Assembly (NCBI GenBank): GCA_024683955.1 | Contig: JAIKXS010000023.1 | Span: forward strand, 1 to 64,000 | Source: Desulfovibrio sp. | GTDB lineage: Bacteria > Desulfobacterota > Desulfovibrionia > Desulfovibrionales > Desulfovibrionaceae | DNA length: 64,000 nucleotides | Direction of reading: 5' to 3' | In this document: positions 37,263 through 48,483 of the stretch, one piece after another | Numbering within the stretch: the first letter of the stretch is position 1 | How the letters are laid out: every line of letters starts with the position of its first letter | Program-made: the position numbers and the translations under genes | The notes under the pieces: generated by a model | Database searches by the model: none | The model's input: only the letters and a program-made list of their open reading frames with translations | Told to the model about the DNA's origin: nothing

Positions 37263-37833
37263 GTGCTTGAAGCACGAGCTCTTCCTTTGTTCTTTTTGGG
37301 ACAAAGTGGATTCCTTTCTCATCCCTCCAGTAAGTCAAATCCTTCCCCCTTTCCGCATCTACCGCCTTTCTTACCTCGACGGCCTGGCCGAGTCCGAGCA
37401 GCAGTTCCACTTCATAGGGACTTTCTGGTTTGAGCAGCGCTGTTGTTTTCTCCTGATCAAAAGATTTGATGATGCAGCACCCCCAGCCCCGGCTTGTGGC
37501 GGCAAGCTGTATGGTTTGGGCAATGATTCCTAGGTCAATATAGGAAATTGTAGGGCTTTTTTCCGGAAGAAGGAGGGCAAGAAATGCCGTTGGGCGCTCC
37601 CCTTCCGTCGGTCCTTTCCAGTTTTTGAGGGCCATGGCCCAGTGCGTCAGAGGAAAGAGGGCCTCGGCGCTTTGGTCAAGTACCTCAATTACACGCACAA
37701 CCTGTGCGTTTCGGGCGGAGGGGGTGAATCGGGCACATTCCACAAGCCAGTCCAGATCGGTTTTCCGGAGAGGTTTGTCTTCCGCAAAACGTCTGCAGGT
37801 CCTGGCCTTTTGTACAAAGGGAAGAAAATCCAT
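37255..37833 (-). CDS. Nitroreductase family protein
   Basis: A 192-residue flavin-dependent nitroreductase fold protein. RTCRRFAEDKPLRKTDLDWL (the FMN-phosphate Arg region), PSARNAQVVRVIEV and the C-terminal LLLGLGQAVE are typical of the small nitroreductases. Substrate is unknown. It lies between two B12 genes, so a BluB-like role could be asked, but the sequence gives no BluB-specific feature that I can see. It may be cotranscribed with cobS. Confidence 0.88.
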   Translation of the reverse strand: MDFLPFVQKARTCRRFAEDKPLRKTDLDWLVECARFTPSARNAQVVRVIEVLDQSAEALFPLTHWAMALKNWKGPTEGERPTAFLALLLPEKSPTISYIDLGIIAQTIQLAATSRGWGCCIIKSFDQEKTTALLKPESPYEVELLLGLGQAVEVRKAVDAERGKDLTYWRDEKGIHFVPKRTKEELVLQALS

Positions 37834-37905
37834 AGAGCGCTCCTGTGTTGAAGGAAAAGTGAATGTTGCAACTGAGTTGGCCGCTAAGCAGGCAGGTTTG
37901 GTTGG

Positions 37906-38646
37906 TTATAGGGCTGAGAAGAAAAAAGCCAGCTCGCTGAGGCAGATGCCGGCCCCAAGAAAGTCACCAGAAATTCCACCACGTGCGGTGCCCATGCGGA
38001 TAAAAATAAAGAGAATGGCGTATTCGAAGGGGAGGAGGAGAAGAAATCGGAGAGAGAACGTTGCGATGGAGAGCAGGAGGGGAATCAGCAGGAGGAGAAA
38101 TGCGCAGCATTTAGTCAACGAGGGATGTGCGTTCAGGGCATTTGCCACATAAAGACCAAGGTACGAGGATGGATGACAGGGAACTCGTGAGCCGATCCAA
38201 AGAGGAAAAAGACGCGACCAGGCAGGGGCAAAAATAAGCAAGAAGTAACTCCTTTGCGCAAGAAGAATGCTGACAAGAAGCCACTTCCCGAGCAATACGA
38301 GAAAGAGTGCCAAAGCTCCGAATGTACCCAGGCGACTATCTTTGAGAATGGCCCAAAAGTGTTCTCGGTCCTTTGCCCCTCCCGCATCAAAAATGTCGGC
38401 AAGCCCGTCCCAATGAATGCCACGGGTGAGGATGCAGTCACCGACAAGCCAGAACCAGGCTGCAAGAAAAGCAGTTGTTGTTTGTGAAAGGGATCCCGGA
38501 AGAAGTCTGATACCAAGAACCGAAATAAGGTACAGGCAGAATCCAAGAACAAGACCCGCTAGGGGAAAAAAGAATACGGAGAGGGTGTGAGGCGCCCTGT
38601 TTTTTGCCCGTATAAGACAAGTGAGAAAGGAGAGCGCATCGGTCAT
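37906..38646 (-). CDS. cobS: Adenosylcobinamide-GDP ribazoletransferase
   Basis: A 246-residue polytopic membrane enzyme for the last assembly step of cobalamin, joining adenosylcobinamide-GDP and alpha-ribazole. The signature HWDGLADIFDA with the following KDSRLGTFG matches CobS. About six to seven hydrophobic segments are present. ATG 38646 was chosen since MTDALSFLTCL starts as other CobS proteins do. It follows rex on the same strand by about 40 bases. Confidence 0.93.
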   Translation of the reverse strand: MTDALSFLTCLIRAKNRAPHTLSVFFFPLAGLVLGFCLYLISVLGIRLLPGSLSQTTTAFLAAWFWLVGDCILTRGIHWDGLADIFDAGGAKDREHFWAILKDSRLGTFGALALFLVLLGKWLLVSILLAQRSYFLLIFAPAWSRLFPLWIGSRVPCHPSSYLGLYVANALNAHPSLTKCCAFLLLLIPLLLSIATFSLRFLLLLPFEYAILFIFIRMGTARGGISGDFLGAGICLSELAFFFSAL

Positions 38647-38689
38647 AGACTGAAGTAAAATGCTGCAACGAGCGGGCATCGTAGCACGC

Positions 38690-39415
38690 TTAATCACGTA
38701 TCTGTCCGGGATCGGAATCAAAGAGGTGTTTTTTTATGTCCATTGCGTCGCGTTCCGGTTTTGCCTCTTTTGGATCCTGTGTGAGATTGAATATCAGATT
38801 GTACATATGTCTGAAAAAATCAACGTATTCGACATGAACATGGTCCGGTACCTTTATTCGGGCCGGAGCAAAGTTGAGAATTCCCTTGATTCCCCCTTCA
38901 GCAAGGTAGCTCGCGGCACGCTGTGCCCTCTCCGGAGGCGTTGTGATAACAGCTATTTCAACACCTAACTTTTCAACAATAGGCTTGATTTCCTGCGTTG
39001 GAAAGACTTCGAGCCCGTGAACCTTGTCTCCTATTTTAAAGGGGTCACAGTCAAAAATCGCTTTGATGTGGAAACCATGCGCGTGAAAGCCGATGTGATT
39101 GATCATTGCCTTGCCAAGATTCCCGACGCCAACAAGTACCATTGGCCATTCGTGATCTACACCAAGAGAGCTTGTAATGGAAGATATGAGATGGTTTACC
39201 TGATAGCCGACACCTCGTATGCCGAATTCCCCGAAATAAGCCAGATCTTTCCGTATCTGTGACCCCTGCACGCCACAGGCCTCGGCCAAAGGGTTTGAGG
39301 AAATGACGGAGACATTATCCCTCGCAAGACTTTCCAGAACCTGGACATAGGTTGCCAGGCGCTTGATCGTGGCCTGCGGTATGTGTTTTCTCTTAGGTTG
39401 CGGCGTATCAGTCAT
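38690..39415 (-). CDS. rex: Redox-sensing transcriptional repressor Rex
   Basis: A 241-residue repressor that senses the NADH/NAD ratio. The N-terminal winged helix (IPQATIKRLATYVQVLESLA, then QIRKDLAYFGEFGIRG) binds DNA, and the Rossmann domain shows VLVGVGNLGKAMINH for NADH. A C-terminal swapped helix ends the fold. In sulfate reducers Rex is known to act on energy genes; the ATP synthase genes lie just beyond, but no obvious Rex operator was found in the nearby spacers. Confidence 0.95.
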   Translation of the reverse strand: MTDTPQPKRKHIPQATIKRLATYVQVLESLARDNVSVISSNPLAEACGVQGSQIRKDLAYFGEFGIRGVGYQVNHLISSITSSLGVDHEWPMVLVGVGNLGKAMINHIGFHAHGFHIKAIFDCDPFKIGDKVHGLEVFPTQEIKPIVEKLGVEIAVITTPPERAQRAASYLAEGGIKGILNFAPARIKVPDHVHVEYVDFFRHMYNLIFNLTQDPKEAKPERDAMDIKKHLFDSDPGQIRD

Positions 39416-39784
39416 ACATTTCTATGCGGTTACTCCCACAGCCGAACTGTTACGGGAAGACCGCATTCTCCCTTTGCAAGTAAAAAATTGTGTCTTTGTT
39501 TAGGTGCGCAGCGCTCGCTGCAGGACGGTTTTCATTTCAGGAATACCAGGGCGTACGCTGTGCCTATTTTTTTGGCAATCGCGATATTGTTATGCCCGAA
39601 CGCGGACAATGATTTCTGTACTGTCGGCAGAAATGGCGGCTTTCATGGCCTCACTATTTGTCGATCAAGACGTTGTCCAGCACTACTTGAGAAAAGAATC
39701 ACAAGGATACGCTAAAAAACGCGTTCGCGCAAATTTGGATCTTTAGCCTTCATTATTTTCCGTGCCCGATCTTGTGGCGGCACG
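39416..39784. other. Intergenic region between rex and the atp terminator
   Basis: About 370 bases that should hold the rex promoter. No gene is supported: the one open frame on plus (80 codons) has no ribosome site. I looked for a TTGTGA/TCACAA Rex-type palindrome and did not see a good one. Confidence 0.5.
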
Positions 39785-39813
39785 AAAAAAAAGAGGCCCC
39801 TGAAAGGGGCCTC
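39785..39813 (-). terminator. Intrinsic terminator of the atp operon
   Basis: A perfect 8-base GC-rich stem, GAGGCCCC (39793-39800) with GGGGCCTC (39806-39813), is followed on the minus strand by eight T. It lies about 25 bases beyond the atpE stop. Confidence 0.95.
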
Positions 39814-39836
39814 GAACAATCATTTTGCTGCGCTTA

Positions 39837-40169
<333 letters not shown>

Positions 40170-40221
40170 CTAAGAGTTGAGTTATATGTTTGGGTCGCAC
40201 GCGACCATTCCCCGCTTGGTT

Positions 40222-40929
40222 CTAGTGCTCAGGTCCCTCAAGGGCACTCTTTAAGTAGAACATGGTGAGCATGAAGAAGACGAAGGCTTGCATTGTCTTG
40301 CCGAGAAGGAACAGAGCATAGATCGGAACCGTACTCAGAATCGGCGCCATGGAGAAGAAGAGGATCATGACGATTTCTTCACCGCGGATGTTGCCGAAGA
40401 GACGGAGAGAAAGAGAAAGAGGTCTTGCAAGGTGGGACACCATCTCAAGCGGAACCATGAGAGGCATGAGAACCTTTGACGGTCCAGTGAACTGATTGAT
40501 GTAGTGTCCTTTCCAACGAATAATTCCGACAATATTGTAGAGGACAAATACAAAGAGGGCCATGCAGACCGTGGAATTAAGGTTTGCAGTAGGCGCATCA
40601 AAGCCGGGAACGAGACCGAGGAAATTCATGCAGAAAATATAGAGGAACATGCCGGCGAGGAGAGGCGTGTAGAAATGACCATCCTTGCCCATATTCGAGA
40701 CGACGAAGTTTTCGATGGCATCGACGACCGTCTCAAAGACATTCTGCAACATTCCAGGTGTTTTCTCGGTCAGACGGGATCTGAGCAAAAGCGCCAGGAC
40801 AACGAGAATGCCGATGGCGACCCACGAGAAAAACACGTGTTTGAACACAATCACCTGTCCATTAATCGTGATCTCATCCAAGCCCAGGGCTGTGGAGAGA
40901 AGTACCGGTTCTGGCAAAGCGCCTGCCAT
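40222..40929 (-). CDS. atpB: ATP synthase F0 subunit a
   Basis: A 235-residue polytopic membrane protein forming the proton half-channels beside the c ring. The essential Arg lies in [20 protein letters not shown] 40929 was chosen since AGAGGGGGT is right upstream; a start 6 codons earlier is possible. It is followed by atpE after 61 bases. F1 genes are not in the window, as in other bacteria that keep F0 and F1 operons apart. Confidence 0.95.
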   Translation of the reverse strand: MAGALPEPVLLSTALGLDEITINGQVIVFKHVFFSWVAIGILVVLALLLRSRLTEKTPGMLQNVFETVVDAIENFVVSNMGKDGHFYTPLLAGMFLYIFCMNFLGLVPGFDAPTANLNSTVCMALFVFVLYNIVGIIRWKGHYINQFTGPSKVLMPLMVPLEMVSHLARPLSLSLRLFGNIRGEEIVMILFFSMAPILSTVPIYALFLLGKTMQAFVFFMLTMFYLKSALEGPEH

Positions 40930-40948
40930 AAAGACCCCCTCTAGCAAC

Positions 40949-41368
40949 TTATGTGTTGCGTTGCGTTATAGCGTAGGTAAGCAATGCTACGACTGAGGCA
41001 CAGACCAGACCTGCCAGAATGGCGGTCACAGGTGCGCCGCAGAGAACTAAAGCTCCATACAGTAGCAAAACGGTCAGCCCGAATCGAAGACTCCAGCGAA
41101 GGAGCACCGAAAGAAATAGGGCCGCGGTATACGTATCAATTTTTCGATGCAAAAAAAAGTGCGTCAGCCCGAAAAAAGTATAGGCGAGAATGCCTGCTCC
41201 AAAGCCAAACCAGAAAAGCCATGGTGTAATGACAAAGAGAGGAAGGCCTAAGGCCATGGGGAGAGCGGCAAGAAGAATTTCGTTTCTTAAAATCGGCATC
41301 AAAACCGGATGACCGAGTCCCCGTTGCCAGAGCCATTTGTCAAGATGAAAGGCCAGGGCGAAAGACAT
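40949..41368 (-). CDS. atpI: ATP synthase subunit I-like membrane protein
   Basis: A 139-residue protein with four hydrophobic segments (about 25-45, 48-68, 82-105, 110-132), the layout of AtpI, which assists c-ring assembly. Sequence conservation in this family is low; the position between the AtpZ-like gene and atpB decides the call. Confidence 0.72.
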   Translation of the reverse strand: MSFALAFHLDKWLWQRGLGHPVLMPILRNEILLAALPMALGLPLFVITPWLFWFGFGAGILAYTFFGLTHFFLHRKIDTYTAALFLSVLLRWSLRFGLTVLLLYGALVLCGAPVTAILAGLVCASVVALLTYAITQRNT

Positions 41369-41371
41369 GCT

Positions 41372-41671
41372 CTATGCTTTTTTTTGAGGGGAAGACGTGT
41401 CGGCGTCATTTCCCCTTTGTTCACGCTGTCTGAGTTTCAGCAATAAAATCTGCGTATCCCGGTAGACGTTTAGAAAACCGGCTCCAATTCCGATGAGCAG
41501 AAAAATGATTTTCCCCCACGGGTGCGTCCCGACAAAGTGATCAAGACCGTATCCAATAACAAAGCCTACCATGGGGCCGCTGACCATATGGAGGCCTATG
41601 ACGCCGGCGCTCGCTAGGGCTGACATGCCCTCCTGCTGCTGCCTGAGAAAATCTCTGAACGTTGCTTTCAC
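41372..41671 (-). CDS. atpZ: AtpZ-like F0 accessory protein
   Basis: A 99-residue protein with two membrane helices linked by a short loop (GPMVGFVIGYGLDHFVGTHP, then WGKIIFLLIGIGAGFLNVYR). The G-x-x-x-G-Y-x-L-D and G-x-G-x-x-x-G segments are typical of the AtpZ/UncI family, proposed to handle Mg2+/Ca2+ uptake or c-ring assembly. It is the first gene of the block atpZ-atpI-atpB-atpE; its stop and the atpI start are 3 bases apart. Confidence 0.85.
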   Translation of the reverse strand: MKATFRDFLRQQQEGMSALASAGVIGLHMVSGPMVGFVIGYGLDHFVGTHPWGKIIFLLIGIGAGFLNVYRDTQILLLKLRQREQRGNDADTSSPQKKA

Positions 41672-41913
41672 GGTAATTCCGTGACCGTTGGTCTGTCTAG
41701 TGGTTACGGGCTGCTACGGTTATATCGTATCTTGGCACACGGCGGCTGCAGTCAGTAGCATGACCACTCCTGAGGAATTCCGACTACTTTACATCCTCTG
41801 ACTGATTTTTGCAATTGCTTTCTTTTCCATCATCCCTTCTTTTTTGAAAGCTTTTCTTCGCTACGTTGATGATGCCGGAGTAATGGCTTGCAGGGGGCGG
41901 TAAAGCACATCAC

Positions 41914-43347
41914 TCAGCGTTTGTGAAAAGCGAGGACGGTTTCGACGTGCGGGGTGTGGGGAAAAAGGTCAACGGGAGCGCAGGAGACAGGATGGTAAGC
42001 CTTCAGAAGCATCCCGGTATCCCTTGCAAGTGTGGCAGGGTTGCAGGATACGTACACAATCCGGTGGGGGACCTTATTTATAATCCACTCAAGGCTTTCT
42101 TTTGCTAGACCGCTTCTTGGAGGGTCAAGGAGAAGCGCAAAAGGAGTGGAGAGAGGAAGGGAAGCCAGGTGTTTCTTCTCTACAGTGCGAGCGTAAGGAA
42201 TATAGTTGCCGGCGTGAAAGCGGGCGGCATTTCTCGCTGCCAGTGCGACGGAGCGCGGGTTCGCTTCAAGAGCGTGTATCTTCGAAAAGTTCTTGGCAAG
42301 CAGAAGTCCGGGTGCCCCGACACCTGAAAAAAGGTCAAGGAGAGTATCCGGCGTCCTTTGTCCCATTGCATTCTGTACTAGTTTTGCCAGATTGTCCGCG
42401 GCAGAAGAATTAACCTGAAAAAAAGAGGCTACATCAAGATGAAACTGCTTCCCTGCAAGAGGGAGGGAAAGGAGTTCATCGTCTTCGCCATTTTTCCCCA
42501 AAACAAAAATCCTTTTTTCCCCCGTGGAAAGCCCGTCAGGGCTCTGACGCTCCTCATGGACTGTGGCGCGAAGGGCCTCAAAGCGTCCGAGAAGTTCAGA
42601 CGCGACCCTGCGAACAATGGCACGTTCCCTCTGGTTGCCGTGACTTGTTAACAAAAGGAGCCAATACCCGGGACGAGATTCTCGTATGTCAAAACCTGTA
42701 CGTAGGACAGCGAAGCGCCAGAAACCACGGGCTTCCTTTTTGCGGCGACCCATGGTCGTAAATGTGTAAGCCCTACCTCCATATTTTCGGACTTCCTCTT
42801 CAAGGGCGGTCAGAATTTTGCGAGCTTCTTTATTAATAAGAATACAGTCACTTGTCTGTAAAACCTTATGACTTGCAGCAGAACGTAGCCCAAGGACAAG
42901 AGTTCCTTCCGTCTCGCCAAAGGCGAATTCCATTTTATTGCGAAACCCTTCGGTTTCAGGAGATGGAAGTACCGGTGCAACGAGATTTTCAAGAAGAGAT
43001 TGTGGAAGCCCTCCAATCCGGGCCATGGCGTTTTTTACGATATCCCTCTTCCAAAAAAGTTGCTCTGAATACGGCATGCGTTGCAGTGGGCATCCGCCGC
43101 AGTGCTCCCAGTGTGGGCAGAGGGGGCGGATCAGCCCTTTCTCGGCGCATATTTTGTCGACCTCTGCTTCGATAAAACGAGGGCTGACGCGGACTGTTCT
43201 AACGTCAACCTTCTGACCAGGGAGAGCTCCCTGCACAAAAACCGTGAGGGAACCCGTATGAGTGGAGTGTTCCGCGAGTCGTGCAATGCCTCTCCCATCG
43301 TGGCTTAGCGCTGTTATGGTAAGGCCATGGAGGTGTTCATTTTTCAC
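41914..43347 (-). CDS. rlmD: 23S rRNA (uracil-5-)-methyltransferase (RlmD/RumA family)
   Basis: A 477-residue SAM-dependent RNA m5U methyltransferase. An N-terminal TRAM domain (about 1-60) precedes the 4Fe-4S cysteines (Cys pattern in CPHWEHCGGCPLQRM), and the methyltransferase core has LLDLFSGVGAPGLLLA, LLLDPPRSGL and the catalytic Cys in YVSCNPATLARD. RlmD modifies U1939 of 23S rRNA; other family members act on U747 or tRNA U54, so the exact site is not fixed. Length fits RlmD. Confidence 0.92.
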   Translation of the reverse strand: MKNEHLHGLTITALSHDGRGIARLAEHSTHTGSLTVFVQGALPGQKVDVRTVRVSPRFIEAEVDKICAEKGLIRPLCPHWEHCGGCPLQRMPYSEQLFWKRDIVKNAMARIGGLPQSLLENLVAPVLPSPETEGFRNKMEFAFGETEGTLVLGLRSAASHKVLQTSDCILINKEARKILTALEEEVRKYGGRAYTFTTMGRRKKEARGFWRFAVLRTGFDIRESRPGYWLLLLTSHGNQRERAIVRRVASELLGRFEALRATVHEERQSPDGLSTGEKRIFVLGKNGEDDELLSLPLAGKQFHLDVASFFQVNSSAADNLAKLVQNAMGQRTPDTLLDLFSGVGAPGLLLAKNFSKIHALEANPRSVALAARNAARFHAGNYIPYARTVEKKHLASLPLSTPFALLLDPPRSGLAKESLEWIINKVPHRIVYVSCNPATLARDTGMLLKAYHPVSCAPVDLFPHTPHVETVLAFHKR

Positions 43348-44822
<1,475 letters not shown>

Positions 44823-44981
44823 GGCGTGCGTTTATCCTCCGTCATAGCGGTTCTATCTTGGAATTCTTCTTGGTCCATTTGTCTGTTTTGTGTGACAACG
44901 CTGGTAAATGCTTCTTTTTTACGGAAAGGGCATTGAAGTGTTGTCATTTCTTTTATCTACGGTCCTATTGAAGAGACGCGC

Positions 44982-45878
44982 GTGTCCCTACGTCGAATAC
45001 TGGTTTTTTCTGGTGTTTTGCTGATGCTGTTTCTGGGGATGTATTCCTGGAATCAGACAACGCATACACTTGATGATTTTGCGACAGACACAGGCCTTGA
45101 GCTTGGCGGTGCTGTTCTTTCTCCCGTGCGTGCTTTGGAGGACGCGGTGCGCACGCTGTGGACGCGGTACGCGGATCTCGTTGCGGTACGAGAGGAGAAC
45201 GAGGTCCTGAAGACCGAAGTGGCTCAGCTTGAAGCCCAGCTTTTGACAGTCAGGGAGGATCTAGCTGAACTGCGCAGGTTGCGCGTGCTGCTCCAGGTTC
45301 CCATTGATAAAAATTGGCGGCCGTTGGCGGCCAGGGTGCTTTCAGGCCAGATTGGCCCGAACGCTGTCCTGAACAGTATTACGATCAACCGCGGGTACGC
45401 TACTGGTGGACGTCCGGGTACTCCCCTTGTGTCGAGCAAGGGGCTTATCGGGCGAATATTGAAGGCCAGCGCCCACAGCGCAAGTGTTATGCTTATGACG
45501 GACCCCGGAAGCCATATCGCCGTCTATACACAGCAAAGCAGGGCGCTTGGTGTTTTGCGGGGGGCCGGTGCCGCCAAGCGTCTGGCTCTGGATTTTGTCC
45601 CGAGAGACACCTTGGTCAGTATCGGTGAAGTGATAGTGACAAGCGGACTGGATGGTGTCTACCCCAAGGGCTTGCCTACAGCGCGGGTCGTCACTGTCGA
45701 ACCTTCAAATTATACCGAATTTCTGGCCATTACCGCAGAACCGTTGGTAGATCTGCAGCATCTTGAAGAAGTTCTGCTGCTTGAGCACACCGGAGCTGCT
45801 CCCGAGGTTGAGGAAGGCGTGATGGCGCCAAGGGAGTTTGTCGGTCCGCCAAAACCTGAAAAGCGCGCCCGGAAATAG
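44982..45878 (+). CDS. mreC: Rod-shape determining protein MreC
   Basis: A 298-residue protein with one N-terminal membrane helix (about 6-24), a coiled coil (about 70-105, EENEVLKTEVAQLEAQL) and a periplasmic beta domain (VSSKGLIGRILKASAHSASV, VIVTSGLDGVYPKGLPTARV). It organises the rod complex with MreD and PBP2. GTG start at 44982. About 160 bases separate it from mreB. Confidence 0.95.
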   Translation: MSLRRILVFSGVLLMLFLGMYSWNQTTHTLDDFATDTGLELGGAVLSPVRALEDAVRTLWTRYADLVAVREENEVLKTEVAQLEAQLLTVREDLAELRRLRVLLQVPIDKNWRPLAARVLSGQIGPNAVLNSITINRGYATGGRPGTPLVSSKGLIGRILKASAHSASVMLMTDPGSHIAVYTQQSRALGVLRGAGAAKRLALDFVPRDTLVSIGEVIVTSGLDGVYPKGLPTARVVTVEPSNYTEFLAITAEPLVDLQHLEEVLLLEHTGAAPEVEEGVMAPREFVGPPKPEKRARK

Positions 45879-45923
45879 CGTGCACGTATCTGGAGGCAGG
45901 CCTCTGGCGGCTTTGCTAGGCGC

Positions 45924-46412
45924 TTGAAGAGCATGGGCTGGTTTGGAAACGTCTTATGGTGGTTGGGTTTCACGTGCACAGGCATTGTTTGCCAGATGCT
46001 TGTTCCGCGTATAGATGCTCTTTTGGCCGGACTTATTCTTCTCCTGCAGCAGCGTGACTACAGGACCCTTCTTTGGGTTCTCCCCCTTTTCATTTTTTTG
46101 CAGGAAGGACTCGGCACAAGTCGTTTTGGGAGCAGTATCGTCTGGTATGCCCTGATTTTTCTGCTTTTTCATATTGGCGAGCGTTTTTTCAGGTCAGACA
46201 CCTTTGTTTTTGTGTTTTTTCTTTCGGCAGCCGGCGGTGCAGCATATTATGGGATTCACCTACTCATGGCTCCGTTGCAGGAATTGGACGTCAATGTGGA
46301 ACAGCTTGTGGACGCAAGTTTTCTGCAGGCTTTTTTTCTGCCTCTTTTCTGGCGTATATGCTCCCTTTTGCGTCCTAAAGAGGAGCTCCATCCGGATCAC
46401 GATGATGGCTGA
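45924..46412 (+). CDS. mreD: MreD-like membrane protein
   Basis: A 162-residue protein with about five hydrophobic segments, fitting MreD by size, topology and place between mreC and the PBP2 gene. Sequence is weakly conserved in the family. The start is uncertain: TTG 45924 and ATG 45933 are both possible, neither with a strong Shine-Dalgarno. Confidence 0.78.
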   Translation: MKSMGWFGNVLWWLGFTCTGIVCQMLVPRIDALLAGLILLLQQRDYRTLLWVLPLFIFLQEGLGTSRFGSSIVWYALIFLLFHIGERFFRSDTFVFVFFLSAAGGAAYYGIHLLMAPLQELDVNVEQLVDASFLQAFFLPLFWRICSLLRPKEELHPDHDDG

Positions 46413-46489
46413 TTGTTCCGGCATTATCGAAAAAAAACGGCAGTGCTTTTTCCGTGTTTGATGGCTTCACTCAATAAAGGCATGGCCCT

Positions 46490-48373
46490 GTGAAAAAGAA
46501 CGCCACACAAGAAATCATTGACGCTCAGGAACCTGAAGATCAGGGCCATTCTTGGCTGAAGATACCAGTCGAGCAGGAGCACTACCAGCCTCCGCGTTTC
46601 GGAGTGGTCTTGCTTCAGGTGATGGTCGGCATCTTTTTTTTCGTGGTGGTGATCCGTTTCTGGTATCTGCAGGTCCACCGAGGCGACTTTTTTGCCAGAC
46701 AGGCCATCGAGAATCGGATGCGTCAGGAGCGGGTGCTCGCTCCGCGAGGACGCATTCTTGATGTTCATGATCATATCCTCGCTGATAACCGTACAGCATA
46801 CGGCCTCTACCTTGTGCGCGAAGATTGTTACGATATCCCTGCTACGCTCGCGCAGATCAGTGCCTGGTCAGGCGTTCCCCTTGCAAAAGTAATTGAGAAA
46901 TACCAGCAGGATCGGTTCAAAATAAAGCCCTATGAACCGCTTCTCATGATAACAGACATAAATTTTGATCTCGTTGCACGAATAGAAGGTGAAATCCATG
47001 CCTGGCCGGGATTGAAGATAGATGTCCGGACGAAGCGAAGCTATCCTGAGCGGGAACTCTTCTCCCATATCCTCGGCTATGTGGCGGAGGTCAATGAACA
47101 GGAGATGGAGAAGGATCCCCAGCTCGCCATGGGTGACCTTGTCGGCAAGCAGGGCCTAGAGCTGGAAATGGAGAAGCGGCTCAGGGGGAGCAAGGGCCTC
47201 TACGAAGTGGAAGTCGACGCTCATGCACGCGTTATGGGCAGATCTATGAGCGAAGAGCCACAGGGCGGCCACGATCTTCAGCTTGCGCTCGACCGGGATT
47301 TGCAGGAGGCGGCTTGGGAGGCCCTCCAGGACAAGTCCGGATGTGTTATTGTAATGGAGCCTGATACGGGGAAGGTGAGGGCCCTTGTTACCACTCCGGC
47401 TTACGACAACAACCTTTTCGCGAGAGGCATTTCCCATAAAGACTGGGAAATGCTGCGCAATGACAAAACCTTTCCCCTGCAGAATAGGGCCATTCAGAGT
47501 GTCTATCCGCCTGGTTCCGTGTGGAAGCTGCTTATGGCGGCCCTTTTTCTTGAGCACGGCGTCAATCCGCGAGAGACAGTGTTCTGTCCGGGCTACGCAA
47601 AACTTGGTAAACAGATCTTTCGCTGTTGGAAGCACAGCGGCCACGGTTCTCTCAATCTTGAGCAGGCGCTGATTCACTCGTGTGACGTATATTTTTACCT
47701 CATGGCCGAGCGGCTTGGCATCGACAATCTTGAGAAGTTTGCGAAAGCCTGCGGTTTTGGCCGGCCGACAGGGATCGACCTTCCTCACGAGCGTTCAGGT
47801 CTCGTGCCTTCAAAGCAGTGGAAGAGAAAGCGCTTTGGTAAACCTTGGTTACGTGGGGACACCTTCAACGTTTCGATTGGCCAGGGCTTTACCTTGGTTA
47901 CTCCCGTACAGATTGCTGTCTATGTCTCAGCTCTTTTGAACGGCGGTTCCCTGCTTAAACCCCAGCTTCTTGAAAAGGACGACCGTGTTGTCATGGGGAC
48001 CCTTCCCTGCAGCAAGGAGACCCTTGAATTTGTCGTTCAGGCCATGCACCGTACAGCGACCGTCGGCACGGCGAGAGTCGTTTCCCGTAAGGATGCTGTC
48101 ATGGGCGGGAAAACAGGAACCGCACAGGTTGTGAAATTGCGTCTTCTTGGAGGCAGCCGAAGGGTCAAAAACAAGGATCTGCAGTATTTGATGCGCGACC
48201 ATGCCTGGATTGCCACGTGGGGGAAAAAGGGGGATAAAACCTATGTGGTTGTCGTGATGGTTGAACACGGAGGAGGAGGCTCGTCGGTTGCGGGACCGGT
48301 TGCCAAGAAGGTATACGAGTACCTTTTTGGCCCTGATCAGGGAAAAAACAAAAAAGGCGCAGGTGGTCAATAG
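46490..48373 (+). CDS. mrdA: Penicillin-binding protein 2 (transpeptidase)
   Basis: A 627-residue class B PBP for lateral wall growth. A single membrane helix lies near residues 43-63, then the pedestal domain (ENRMRQERVLAPRGRILD), and the transpeptidase with S343-V-W-K346 in YPPGSVWKL, S397-C-D and K541-T-G-T. Translation starts at GTG 46490. It is encoded between mreD and rodA, its normal partners. Confidence 0.96.
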   Translation: MKKNATQEIIDAQEPEDQGHSWLKIPVEQEHYQPPRFGVVLLQVMVGIFFFVVVIRFWYLQVHRGDFFARQAIENRMRQERVLAPRGRILDVHDHILADNRTAYGLYLVREDCYDIPATLAQISAWSGVPLAKVIEKYQQDRFKIKPYEPLLMITDINFDLVARIEGEIHAWPGLKIDVRTKRSYPERELFSHILGYVAEVNEQEMEKDPQLAMGDLVGKQGLELEMEKRLRGSKGLYEVEVDAHARVMGRSMSEEPQGGHDLQLALDRDLQEAAWEALQDKSGCVIVMEPDTGKVRALVTTPAYDNNLFARGISHKDWEMLRNDKTFPLQNRAIQSVYPPGSVWKLLMAALFLEHGVNPRETVFCPGYAKLGKQIFRCWKHSGHGSLNLEQALIHSCDVYFYLMAERLGIDNLEKFAKACGFGRPTGIDLPHERSGLVPSKQWKRKRFGKPWLRGDTFNVSIGQGFTLVTPVQIAVYVSALLNGGSLLKPQLLEKDDRVVMGTLPCSKETLEFVVQAMHRTATVGTARVVSRKDAVMGGKTGTAQVVKLRLLGGSRRVKNKDLQYLMRDHAWIATWGKKGDKTYVVVVMVEHGGGGSSVAGPVAKKVYEYLFGPDQGKNKKGAGGQ

Positions 48374-48483
48374 CCCTCGCCTCATTTTTTTTCTGTCGTT
48401 TTCCTGCGGGTTTTGTGTTGTCGTTCGGTGTCTTACCTGTAAGTGCTATGCACGCGGGCATGAATATGGAGAGTGCGGCTTTT

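Noticed and set aside
39416-39784. Rex operator near rex and the atp genes
   Set aside because: No TTGTGA-type palindrome of good quality was found, so no site is claimed.
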